Of a DNA stretch of 64,000 nucleotides, positions 46,300-54,292 are shown piece by piece. Position 1 is the first letter of the stretch, and every line of letters starts with the position of its first letter. The notes below the pieces were generated by a model. It ran no database searches. It was given only the letters and a program-made list of their open reading frames with translations, and was not told where the DNA came from. Origin of the DNA: Janthinobacterium rivuli (GTDB taxonomy: Bacteria > Pseudomonadota > Gammaproteobacteria > Burkholderiales > Burkholderiaceae_D); NCBI RefSeq assembly GCF_029690045.1, contig NZ_CP121464.1, forward strand, positions 2,542,001 to 2,606,000, in the 5' to 3' direction. The position numbers and the translations under genes were made by a program.

Positions 46300-47403
46300 C
46301 TATCTGGCGCGGACCGCCGCCCTGGCTTGCTTGTCGCACTCGCGCACGGCCGCTTTGCATGCGGAAAACGCTTCCAGATAGGTCACGGCGCTCTGCCGCT
46401 CTGCGACCTGTTCTGCCACCTGCTGCGTGAGCTGCATCGCTGTCGTCGCGGGCATTTTCTCCAGTTTTCTGGTGATGTCTTGTAGCGAATTTTTTTGACG
46501 CACCAGTTCCGCGGCCAGCACGGCCTTGCGTTCGGCGGCGGGCAGGGCCGGATACAGCCGGCCATTGCCAGCCTCGACACTGCCATCGGCCGTCATCGAC
46601 AGCGACGCGTGCGGGGCGCGAAATTCCAGCGCCAGCTTGCCATCGGCCTGCACGATGACCAGCAGTTCCTCGGTGGCAGTGCCGGCCGGCAGCGGCAAGG
46701 TACGCGTTTCCGGCTTGCCGTCCGGCAGCCAGCGGTACTCGATGTTGAGCTGTACCGGCTTCCGTGGGGCGGCTGGCAGGTAGAAACAGCAATTGGCGGC
46801 GCTGCTCATGTAAGGGTTCAGGGGATCGGTATCGACGGCGTTGGCCGGATTGCCGGCATCGCTGACGCCGACCTGGATGGAGCGGGCGCTGTAGTTCAAG
46901 GTGCTGACCGCTATCTTTGCCTCATCGGCCCCGGGCCGGTAGTCATGCTGGCCGCGCTCGCCCCGTTCGGCATGGCCTGCCAGCAGCGGACGGCGCTGCA
47001 TGGACTTGATGCCGATGGCAAAGATATGGCTCAGGTAGCCCGTATCCGAGCGGCCGTCGCGCGAGTAACTTCCGCCGGGCGTGTAGTAGAGGTAGCCGAT
47101 GTCCTCTATCGCCAGGGCGCGCACCTTGCCGTCCTGAGGGAATAATGCTTCCGCCAGGTAGCGATCCTTGGCGCCCATGACCTTGGCGGAGAGCACGCCG
47201 GCCCATGCCCGTTCGCCCGCGAAACGGGGAAAGACGTTGAATTCGCCATCGATGAAGGGTTTGATCTTCAGCACATCCTGTGTCATGCCCGTGACGGGAT
47301 CGATGACGGAGTAAATCCCTGGGAAGGGGCCGTCGGCGGCGTGCGCAAGCGCGGGCATGGCGAAAATGAGACAGGCTGCCATCACGGCGGGTTTGTTGCT
47401 CAT
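46300..47403 (-). CDS. Secreted DUF3304-like protein, putative second lipase-immunity protein
   Basis: From the ATG at 47403 the protein has 367 residues and a signal peptide (AVMAACLIFAMPALAHA). A central stretch (STLNYSARSIQVGV, NPYMSSAANCCFYLP, VQLNIEYRWLPDG) matches the plan of the DUF3304 lipoprotein encoded beside Tle1, including paired cysteines. The N-terminal 120 residues and the helical C-terminal part (residues about 270-367) are unassigned. It lies tail to tail with the Tle1 gene and downstream of the immunity array, so it could protect against the same or a related lipase. Confidence 0.68.
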   Translation of the reverse strand: MSNKPAVMAACLIFAMPALAHAADGPFPGIYSVIDPVTGMTQDVLKIKPFIDGEFNVFPRFAGERAWAGVLSAKVMGAKDRYLAEALFPQDGKVRALAIEDIGYLYYTPGGSYSRDGRSDTGYLSHIFAIGIKSMQRRPLLAGHAERGERGQHDYRPGADEAKIAVSTLNYSARSIQVGVSDAGNPANAVDTDPLNPYMSSAANCCFYLPAAPRKPVQLNIEYRWLPDGKPETRTLPLPAGTATEELLVIVQADGKLALEFRAPHASLSMTADGSVEAGNGRLYPALPAAERKAVLAAELVRQKNSLQDITRKLEKMPATTAMQLTQQVAEQVAERQSAVTYLEAFSACKAAVRECDKQARAAVRAR

Positions 47404-47783
47404 GCTGGATCCAATCGCATGGAGGGTGGCTGACGCTGGAATGCCACCAGGTCGGCGGGATAGAATGCGGCATCGCGATAGCTGCTGTCGTCGATATCGA
47501 GCAGGCAGGTGATGGCTGCCGCTTCCCATGACCAGTAGCCTGAAGTGACGTGTCGCGCGCGTGGCTGTCATGGTAGGGTTCGCGGCGGCTGGCGTCATAC
47601 CATTTTGCCAGGTAGTCCTGCATCAATGCCGGACGCGCTTGTTTTTCTGCCGCAAATATCTTGAGCGTCTTGACATAGGGCTGGCGGCGCGTGCATGTTG
47701 GCCAGGCGGTGTCCCTGCCATCGACGGAAAAGGCCAGCAGGCGTTCGACCAGCCAAAAAAGTGTGTTCGTCCAGAGTCTGCAT
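47404..47783 (-). pseudogene. Decayed PoNi/DUF1911-type immunity gene (short relic)
   Basis: The start MQTLDEHTFLAG copies that of the intact gene at 58552-59562 (MQTLDEKTFLAS). It then jumps, with a frame change, to sequence matching the region near residue 160 of that gene (LVERLLAFSVDGRD), a loss of roughly 145 codons. After ASRREPYHDSHARDTS another small deletion shifts the frame again. The remaining reading (AAAITCLLDIDDSSYRDA) still matches. It begins two bases after the stop of the gene upstream and runs up to the start of the DUF3304-like gene. Confidence 0.82.
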
Positions 47784-47785
47784 CC

Positions 47786-48703
47786 TTACTCCCGAAAATC
47801 CGTGTCATGGCAGGGCTGTTTGCCTTCGACATGTCCGACATCGCCCGCCGCATTCATATCTATGCTGGTATAACGGTTTTCCTCGCGCAGTGCACGCCCA
47901 TACGCAACGAGATCTGTCGGGTAGGCGAAATGATCGATACCGCTGTCATCGAGGTCAAACACAAAGGCCATTGCACCGGCTTCAAATGCCCAGTAACCGT
48001 AATAGGGAGCGTAGCCTTCGTCGCTAATGCGCAGATGGCCGTTGTACCAGCGTGGATGATCCTTCATGGCAGGGTACCACTGCTTCAAATATTTTTTAAT
48101 GAGAGTTTGTGCCGCACCTTCATCGCTTTCATATACCGTCTGCAGCAACGTCTCGTAGGGCTGGCCCAGTACGCAGGTATCGAGGGGCATCTTATCGACC
48201 ACATATGCGCCAATCAGCTGTTCAAACAGGCCGTCCTGTCCTCGGTGGCTGCGAAATATGCGGATGATGCGCATGACCGAGCGCTGATCGTGCAATAATA
48301 TGGCGACACTTAGTAATTGCAGCGTATCTTCATAATCGGAAAGGTCGCCGAAATTTGGCGCCGCCCTGTATTTGTATGGGCCATACTCGGGGTATTGCGA
48401 CAACATTTTCTTTTGTTGATGTTGATCGGCTTCGTTCCATTCCGAAAACCTGTCCACGATATCGGACAGCCGTGGCGCAAGTTCCTCGATTGGCACGCCA
48501 GCGGTGTAATCCAGCATCCAGATCCAGAAATTTTCCAGATATAGGAAATGGCAAGCCAAACTGGTGTCTCCAGCGCATTCAGCTGATTCCTTGTTTCTTA
48601 GCTGAACTTGTAGCAGCGCACGTGAATTCTCCAGGGTTTTTTCATATAACTGCCGACAAAGAAATTGTTGGCGGCGGCGATCATCGAATGGTGGATTTTT
48701 CAT
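47786..48703 (-). CDS. PoNi-like (DUF1910/DUF1911) immunity protein, tail module cut short
   Basis: The 305-residue protein has the array's shared plan: N-terminal RRRQQFLCRQLYEKT, FLYLENFWIWMLDYTAG, DYEDTLQLLSVAILLHDQRS, FRSHRGQDGLFEQLIGAYV, and the DUF1911 core YYGYWAFEAGAMAFVFDLDDS. Such proteins are known as cytoplasmic partners that neutralise PoNe nucleases. It is the most divergent intact copy. The C-terminus ends VEGKQPCHDTDFRE, breaking off just where the others continue with CPxxGxW, so its tail was probably lost by deletion. It starts two bases after the next gene upstream ends. Confidence 0.83.
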   Translation of the reverse strand: MKNPPFDDRRRQQFLCRQLYEKTLENSRALLQVQLRNKESAECAGDTSLACHFLYLENFWIWMLDYTAGVPIEELAPRLSDIVDRFSEWNEADQHQQKKMLSQYPEYGPYKYRAAPNFGDLSDYEDTLQLLSVAILLHDQRSVMRIIRIFRSHRGQDGLFEQLIGAYVVDKMPLDTCVLGQPYETLLQTVYESDEGAAQTLIKKYLKQWYPAMKDHPRWYNGHLRISDEGYAPYYGYWAFEAGAMAFVFDLDDSGIDHFAYPTDLVAYGRALREENRYTSIDMNAAGDVGHVEGKQPCHDTDFRE

Positions 48704-48704
48704 T

Positions 48705-49586
48705 TTATTCGCCGCGTTCTCGTTTGGCCGATGGTTTCATCTCCACGCTGCTGTGGTGGCTCTCTTTCCGTAGCTGGCGCGCATAATCGACCAGGTCTTT
48801 GGGGTAGACCAGATGGTCGATCTGGCTGTCGTCCAGGTCAAGTAAAAAAACCGTCGCACCTGCTTCAAATGCCCAGTAACCGTAATAGGGAGCGTATCCC
48901 TCGTCCCTGATTCTCAGATGCCCGTCGTACCAGCGAGGATGACCTTTCATGGCTGGATACCACTGTTTCAGGTATTTCTGGACCAGTTTGAGTGTCTCTC
49001 TCTCATTATTTTCATAGAAAACCTGAAGCAAAGTATCATAGGGCTTTTCGAGAATGCACGAATCGAGATCTTGCTTATCCTCGACATATGCGCCTATCAA
49101 TTGCTCAAATAAGCCATCCTGGCCACGGTGACTGCGTAGCACATGGATGATGCGTAAGACCGAATGTTGATCGCGCAATAATATCGCAATGCTGAGTAGT
49201 TGTAGCGTGTTCTCGTAATTTGCAAGGGTGGAAAAGTCCGGCGCTCCGTTGTATTCGTACGGCCCATAATCCGGAAACTCGAGCGCCGCCTCCTGTTGAC
49301 AGAATTGATCGATCTCATTCCATTCTTTAAACCTGTCCACGATGCTGGCGATACGCGGCGCCAGTGCATCGATCGGTTCACCCGCTGTGTAGTCCAGCAT
49401 CCAGATCCAGAACGCTTCCAAATACAGAAACTGATGCGCCACAGAGTTTTCCAGCGTTGATTCCACTATCTTTTTATTTGCAAGTCGGACTTCAATTAAT
49501 GCGAGCAGATTTTCCCGTGTTTTATGGTAAAGATCTTCGTAGAGAAATTTCTGCCGGCGCCGCACGTCGAACGGGGCGGTGATCAT
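48705..49586 (-). CDS. PoNi-like (DUF1910/DUF1911) immunity protein without tail module
   Basis: From MITAPFDVRRRQKFL at 49586 the protein has 293 residues. It shows LEAFWIWMLDYTAGEP, ANYENTLQLLSIAILLRDQ and YYGYWAFEAGATVFLLDLDD. The C-terminus stops at SSVEMKPSAKRERGE, so the Cys-Pro/Gly/Trp tail found in most neighbours is absent. The start overlaps the stop of the DUF3396 gene upstream as ATGA, so the two are made as a pair. Confidence 0.85.
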   Translation of the reverse strand: MITAPFDVRRRQKFLYEDLYHKTRENLLALIEVRLANKKIVESTLENSVAHQFLYLEAFWIWMLDYTAGEPIDALAPRIASIVDRFKEWNEIDQFCQQEAALEFPDYGPYEYNGAPDFSTLANYENTLQLLSIAILLRDQHSVLRIIHVLRSHRGQDGLFEQLIGAYVEDKQDLDSCILEKPYDTLLQVFYENNERETLKLVQKYLKQWYPAMKGHPRWYDGHLRIRDEGYAPYYGYWAFEAGATVFLLDLDDSQIDHLVYPKDLVDYARQLRKESHHSSVEMKPSAKRERGE

Positions 49587-50659
49587 TGTTTCCCCGTCGT
49601 TTTTGCTGCTCGCTGACGCAGTTCGGCGCTGGGCCAGTCGCTGTCGGCGTCGAAGCGCCGCATCCAGCGCAGCGAGTCGGCGTCGTTGAAGCGTTCGTTG
49701 GGGTCGCCATTCCATTGGGCGCCACTTAGCAGGCCCATATGATCATGACGTATCGGCTTGAGCAATTTGTTGAGTAATACCGGCAGTGCCGGGACACCAT
49801 CTTCAACCGGGTAAAGCGACGGCTCTTCGCCCAATTCAATCCATAGCCCCACGCTGAGTTCTTCTATTTTGATGCTTGGATGATGGAGGCTGAGCTTGAC
49901 CTGCTCGCGGCTGATATCCAGTTTCTCGCGCCAGGTGTCCGACAGCAGAAAGCCCCACGTGGGGGGACGGATACCTACCACCAATTCACCGTGCATGCCG
50001 AGATAATCATCGATATCAAGTCCGTAAAAATGGGTTGTCAGAGAACGTTCCCAGACTGAGACTTCTGATCGGGAGCCATACGCCAATGGCGTCGCCATGG
50101 CAAAGCCGCTGTATACCTGTGCAGCATCAAGGATTCCAGCCGTTTGAAGGACAAATTTTCTCCAAGCGTCTTTATTCTCGAGCCACCATGACCAACGATA
50201 GTAAAATTGAATAGATGAATAGGTTCTGTTTGATGGCACCGCGTCGTCGTTCATATAGTCCCGAACTTTCCAAAAATATCCTGCCGTGGCAGGAGAGGAA
50301 ATATGATTTTTCTGATCGGTAAAATTGAAGGCGAAATAGTCTTCTTTTTTTGTTTTTCGGGCAAATTCACGCAGATCTGGCAAACGCTTTGAGCCGTAAG
50401 GGTGAGGACGTTCCGAATCAGGGTGCGTGCCAACAAGATAGGGGTTTCCCGTCAGATGCTCAAATTGCTCATGTATATCCACCATCAGCAATGATGTATC
50501 AAGATAATGCTTGCTGTCGTAGAGAAAATAAAAGCTGACGAAAGGGCTGACATTATGTGTGATATGGTCATTTCCATAAGATGAATTCGGCCACTCCTTG
50601 AGATCGGAAACAAATCCTTCGATATCGTCATTGCCAAGAAAACTGTCCCTTGTACTCAT
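49583..50659 (-). CDS. DUF3396-type VI immunity-family protein, copy 1
   Basis: The 358-residue protein has the DUF3396 pattern: FVSFYFLYDSKHYLDTSLLM, HPDSERPHPYGSKRLPDLRE, SSIQFYYRWSWW, then VYSGFAMATPLAYGSRSEVS and FYGLDID. Databases label this family as type VI immunity, but its target toxin is not evident here: no second effector lies nearby. It ends SDWPSAELRQRAAKTTGKQ, a tail kept in all copies. Its stop overlaps the PoNi-like gene that follows (ATGA), and its start overlaps the stop of the gene upstream (TAATG). Confidence 0.85.
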   Translation of the reverse strand: MSTRDSFLGNDDIEGFVSDLKEWPNSSYGNDHITHNVSPFVSFYFLYDSKHYLDTSLLMVDIHEQFEHLTGNPYLVGTHPDSERPHPYGSKRLPDLREFARKTKKEDYFAFNFTDQKNHISSPATAGYFWKVRDYMNDDAVPSNRTYSSIQFYYRWSWWLENKDAWRKFVLQTAGILDAAQVYSGFAMATPLAYGSRSEVSVWERSLTTHFYGLDIDDYLGMHGELVVGIRPPTWGFLLSDTWREKLDISREQVKLSLHHPSIKIEELSVGLWIELGEEPSLYPVEDGVPALPVLLNKLLKPIRHDHMGLLSGAQWNGDPNERFNDADSLRWMRRFDADSDWPSAELRQRAAKTTGKQ

Positions 50660-51684
50660 TATTGTTCTTCACTCCAGTACCAGATGGTTTCGCCATGTAC
50701 CGCATCGTCAAAAACAGGCATGATTTGGCCCTGCTCAAAATGGCTACGGCTGTGCAACTTTGCTGGGTTTTCCCAGAAGCCTGCTTGCGGGCAGGGCAGG
50801 CCGCCCTCGACGCGCCCCTTGCGTATCAGTGGCTCTGTTTCCTGACTGGTGTAGCGGCCTTCTTCCCATAATGTTCGCGCATAGTCGACCAGGTCTTTGG
50901 GATAGACCAGATGGTCGATCTGGCTGTCGTCCAGGTCGAGTATAAAGACGGTCGCCCCCGCTTCAAAGGCCCAGTAACCGTAATACGCGGCATAGCCTTC
51001 CTCGTTGATGTTGAGATGCTCATCGTACCAGCGTGGATGATTTTTCATGGCCGGATACCACTGTTTCAAATACTTCTGGAGCAGGGCTAAGGCAGCGTTG
51101 TCGTCTTCTTCATAGAATACTTGCAGCAGGGTGTTGTAGGGCTTGCCGATAATGCAGGTGTCCAGGTCTTGACCGTCCTCGACATATGCGCCAAACAATT
51201 GCTCGAACAGCCCATCGCGGCCACGGTGGCTGCGCAGTACGTGAATAATACGTCGCACCGAACGCTGATCGCGCAGCAGGATGGCGATGCTGAGCAGTTG
51301 TAGTGTGTCCTCATAGTCGGAAAGGGTGGAAAACTGCGGCGCACCCTCGTATTCATATGGCCCATCTTCTGAAAAATCGAGCGCCGCTTCCTGCTGATAG
51401 AGTTGATCGACTTCATTCCATTCTTCAAATTTATCCACGATACCCGCGATGCGCGGCGCCAGTGCTTCGATTGGTTCACCAGCGGTATAGTCGAGCATCC
51501 AGATCCAGAATTCTTCTAAATACAAAAAATGATGGACGGAAGCATTTCCCTGCATTGAGTCGGTTATTCTTTTATTTTCGAGTTCAACATCTATTATTGC
51601 GAGTTGATTTTCCCGCGTTTTATGGTAAAGATCTTCGTGGAGAAATTTCTGCCGGCGCCGCACGTCGAACGGGGCGGTGATCAT
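50659..51684 (-). CDS. PoNi-like (DUF1910/DUF1911) immunity protein with C-terminal tail module
   Basis: The 341-residue protein starts MITAPFDVRRRQKFLHED and has the family core (WNEVDQLYQQE, HVLRSHRGRDGLFEQLFGAY, YYGYWAFEAGATVFILDLDD). It ends with the tail VEGGLPCPQAGFWENP, then HFEQGQIMPVF and ETIWYWSEEQ. From about residue 90 on it is almost the same as the copy at 53177-54202, while the first 90 residues differ clearly. Its start overlaps the stop of the DUF3396 gene upstream as ATGA. Confidence 0.87.
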   Translation of the reverse strand: MITAPFDVRRRQKFLHEDLYHKTRENQLAIIDVELENKRITDSMQGNASVHHFLYLEEFWIWMLDYTAGEPIEALAPRIAGIVDKFEEWNEVDQLYQQEAALDFSEDGPYEYEGAPQFSTLSDYEDTLQLLSIAILLRDQRSVRRIIHVLRSHRGRDGLFEQLFGAYVEDGQDLDTCIIGKPYNTLLQVFYEEDDNAALALLQKYLKQWYPAMKNHPRWYDEHLNINEEGYAAYYGYWAFEAGATVFILDLDDSQIDHLVYPKDLVDYARTLWEEGRYTSQETEPLIRKGRVEGGLPCPQAGFWENPAKLHSRSHFEQGQIMPVFDDAVHGETIWYWSEEQ

Positions 51685-52757
51685 TGTTTTCCCGTCGTTT
51701 TTGCTGCTCGCTGACGCAGTTCGACGCTGGGCCAGTCGCTGTCGGCGTCGAAGCGCCGCATCCAGCGCAGCGAGTCGGCATCGTTGAAGCGTTCGTTGGG
51801 ATCGCCGTCCCATTGGCCAAAGCCCAGCAGCGCCATGTGATCGTCGCGGATCGGCTTGAGCAGCTTGTTGAGCAGCGCCGGCAATTCCGGCACGCCGTCC
51901 TCTACCGGGTAGAGCGCCGGCTCCTCGCCCAGTTCGATCCATAGGCCGGAGTCGAGCTCGTCGATCCGGATTTGCGGATGCTGCAGGCTGAGTTTTATCT
52001 GGTCGCGGCTGAGGTCCAATTTTTCACGCCACGTATCCGATAGCAAAAAGCCCCAGGTTGGCGGGCGGATGCCGTCTGCCAGTGAGCCGCTCATGGAAAA
52101 AGGATAATCAATGTCCAAACCAAAAAATCGCGGCGCCAGAGAGCGTTCCCACACGGTCACTGCCGAGCGGGTGCCGAAAGCAAGCGGATTGGCCATCGAA
52201 AAGCCGCTGTAAACCTGATCAGGTTTTAGTTTTCCCATGGTTTCCAGAACAAACTGCCGCCACGCATTCTTGTTGTCCTTCCACCATGACCAGCGATAGT
52301 AGAATTGAATGGATGAGTAAACCTTGTTTGACGGTTCTGAATTATCGTTCATATAATCTTTCATCTTCCAAAAATATCCCGCTGTGGAAGGAGATGATCT
52401 GTGATTTTTTTGATCAGAAAAATCGAAAATGAATGATTGACCGGGTTTTCTCTTGTGCGCAAACTCCCGCAAATCAGGTAGGCGTTTGGACCCGTAACGA
52501 TGTGGCCGTTCTGAATCTGGATGCGTGGCGAAAAGATAAGGCATTCCAGTTAAACGCTCAAAATCTTCGTGGATGTCTACCATCAGTAGCGATGTTGTCA
52601 AAGAGTGATTGGTATCATATAAGAAATAGAAAGTAATAAAAGGAGACACTCCCAGATCTTGATTACCATCGTCACAGGACATGTTTGGCCATTCCTTGAG
52701 GTCAGCAACCATTCCCTCTACATCTTCGGCAGTAAAAAAACGTTCCGTTGTGCTCAT
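51681..52757 (-). CDS. DUF3396-type VI immunity-family protein, copy 2
   Basis: This 358-residue copy starts MSTTERFFTAEDVEGMV. It shares its first 40 and last 200 residues almost fully with the gene at 55455-56708, while residues about 45-125 differ (THPDSERPHRYGSKRL, KRKPGQSFIFDFSDQ). The C-terminal half is also close to copy 1. It ends SDWPSVELRQRAAKTTGKQ and its stop overlaps the next PoNi-like gene by ATGA. Confidence 0.86.
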   Translation of the reverse strand: MSTTERFFTAEDVEGMVADLKEWPNMSCDDGNQDLGVSPFITFYFLYDTNHSLTTSLLMVDIHEDFERLTGMPYLFATHPDSERPHRYGSKRLPDLREFAHKRKPGQSFIFDFSDQKNHRSSPSTAGYFWKMKDYMNDNSEPSNKVYSSIQFYYRWSWWKDNKNAWRQFVLETMGKLKPDQVYSGFSMANPLAFGTRSAVTVWERSLAPRFFGLDIDYPFSMSGSLADGIRPPTWGFLLSDTWREKLDLSRDQIKLSLQHPQIRIDELDSGLWIELGEEPALYPVEDGVPELPALLNKLLKPIRDDHMALLGFGQWDGDPNERFNDADSLRWMRRFDADSDWPSVELRQRAAKTTGKQ

Positions 52758-52799
52758 CGTGTATTCCTCAATCTGGTTTCCTGTTCGTTCTTTTTCTCT

Positions 52800-53177
52800 T
52801 TAGGTTCCTTCGCTGCGGCGCCTATGCAGTCTTCCGGTACACGCAGCAATGCGACTCGCTACTGGCCCATTTTTTCGGGCAAATTCACGCAAATCTGGCA
52901 AACGCTTTGAGCCGTAAGGGTGAGGACGTTCCGAATCGGGGTGCGTGCCAACAAGATAGGGGTTTCCCGTCAGACGCTCAAATTGCTCATGTATATCCAC
53001 CATCAGCAGTGACGTATCAAGATAATGCTTGCTGTCGTAGAGAAAATAAAAGCTGACGAAAGGGCTGACATTATGTGTGATATGGTCATTTCCACAAGAT
53101 GAATTCGGCCACTCCTTGAGATCGGAAACAAATTCTTCGATATCGTCATTGCCAAGAAAACTGTCCCTTGTAATCAT
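52800..53177 (-). pseudogene. Truncated DUF3396 immunity gene with foreign 3' end
   Basis: The first 101 codons match copy 1 of the family nearly base for base (MITRDSFLGNDDIEEFVSD to RLPDLREFARK). At about 52868 the match ends abruptly and the frame runs on for 24 unrelated codons (NGPVASRIAACTG...). The core strand and the C-terminal domain are missing, so it is unlikely to work. Its start overlaps the stop of the PoNi-like gene upstream (TAATG-like), as in the intact pair. Confidence 0.82.
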
Positions 53178-54202
53178 TATTGTTCTTCACTCCAGTACCA
53201 GCTGGTTTCGCCATGTACCGCATCGTCAAAAACAGGCATGATTTGGCCCTGCTCAAAATGGCTACGGCTGTGTAACTTTGCTGGGGTTTCCCAGAAACCT
53301 GTTTGAGGGCAGGGCTGGTCGCCCTCGACACGCCCCTTGCGTATCAGTGGCTCTGTTTCCTGACTGGTGTAACGGCCTTCTTCCCATAATGTTCGCGCAT
53401 AGTCGACCAGGTCTTTGGGGTAGACCAGATGCTCGATCTGGCTGTCGTCCAGGTCGAGTATAAAGACGGTCGCCCCCGCTTCAAAGGCCCAGTAACCGTA
53501 ATACGCGGCATAGCCTTCCTCGTTGATGTTGAGATGCTCATCGTACCAACGCGGATGATTTTTCATGGCCGGATACCACTGTTTCAAATACTTCTGGAGC
53601 AGGGCTAAGGCAGCGTTGTCGTCTTCTTCATAGAATACTTGCAGCAGAGTGTTGTAGGGCTTGCTGATAATGCAGGTGTCCAGGTCTTGACTGTCCTCGA
53701 CATATGCACCAATCAATTGCTCGAACAGCCCATCGTGGCCACGGTGGCTGCGCAGCACGTGGATGATGCGTCGCACCGACCGCTGATCGCGTAGCAGAAT
53801 GGCGATGCTGAGCAGTTGAAGCGTGTCTTCATAATCGGAAAGGATGGAAAACTGCGGCGCACCCTCGTATTCATATGGCCCATCTTCTGGAAAATCGAAC
53901 GCCAATTCTTGCTGATAGAGTTGATCCACCTCGTTCCATTCTTCAAATTTATCCACGATGTCTGCAATGCGCGGCGCCAGTGCATCAAGCGGTTCACCTG
54001 CCGTATAGTCGAGTATCCATATCCAGAACGCTTCCAAATACAAAAACTGGTAAATGACCGTTTGACTTTGTGTCGAATCAGCGATATTTTTGTTGAGAAG
54101 TTGTCCTTCAAATAATTCGAGTTGGTTTTTTCGCGTGTTATGGTAAATGTCTTCACGGAGAAATTTTTGCCGGCGCCGCGCATTGAATGGACTGGTACTC
54201 AT
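53177..54202 (-). CDS. PoNi-like (DUF1910/DUF1911) immunity protein with tail module
   Basis: The 341-residue protein is the duplicate of the one at 50659-51684, shifted by exactly 2518 bases, and has the same length. The last 250 residues are almost the same, including YYGYWAFEAGATVFILDLDD and the tail CPQTGFWETP with SWYWSEEQ. The first 90 differ (MSTSPFNARRRQKFLRED, ELFEGQLLNKNIADSTQS), the part that may decide which toxin is bound. It has a free start, 90 bases after the next gene upstream ends. Confidence 0.87.
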   Translation of the reverse strand: MSTSPFNARRRQKFLREDIYHNTRKNQLELFEGQLLNKNIADSTQSQTVIYQFLYLEAFWIWILDYTAGEPLDALAPRIADIVDKFEEWNEVDQLYQQELAFDFPEDGPYEYEGAPQFSILSDYEDTLQLLSIAILLRDQRSVRRIIHVLRSHRGHDGLFEQLIGAYVEDSQDLDTCIISKPYNTLLQVFYEEDDNAALALLQKYLKQWYPAMKNHPRWYDEHLNINEEGYAAYYGYWAFEAGATVFILDLDDSQIEHLVYPKDLVDYARTLWEEGRYTSQETEPLIRKGRVEGDQPCPQTGFWETPAKLHSRSHFEQGQIMPVFDDAVHGETSWYWSEEQ

Positions 54203-54292
54203 TGTTTTCCTGTAAGCTAAACACCGTGGAACGTTAATTTATCTCAGCGCTGACGAATTTCGAGGGAAGCATCTCCCATGCTGTCATGGAGG

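Noticed and set aside
49586..49715. A 43-residue N-terminal extension of the PoNi-like protein at 48705
   Set aside because: The frame is open upstream because it crosses the end of the DUF3396 gene. The shared start MITAPFD at 49586, with an ATGA overlap, is the better choice; the same holds for the copies at 51684 and 57966.
52758..52870. A complete insertion sequence beside the truncated DUF3396 gene
   Set aside because: There is no room for a transposase, and no clear terminal inverted repeats or target duplications could be seen.
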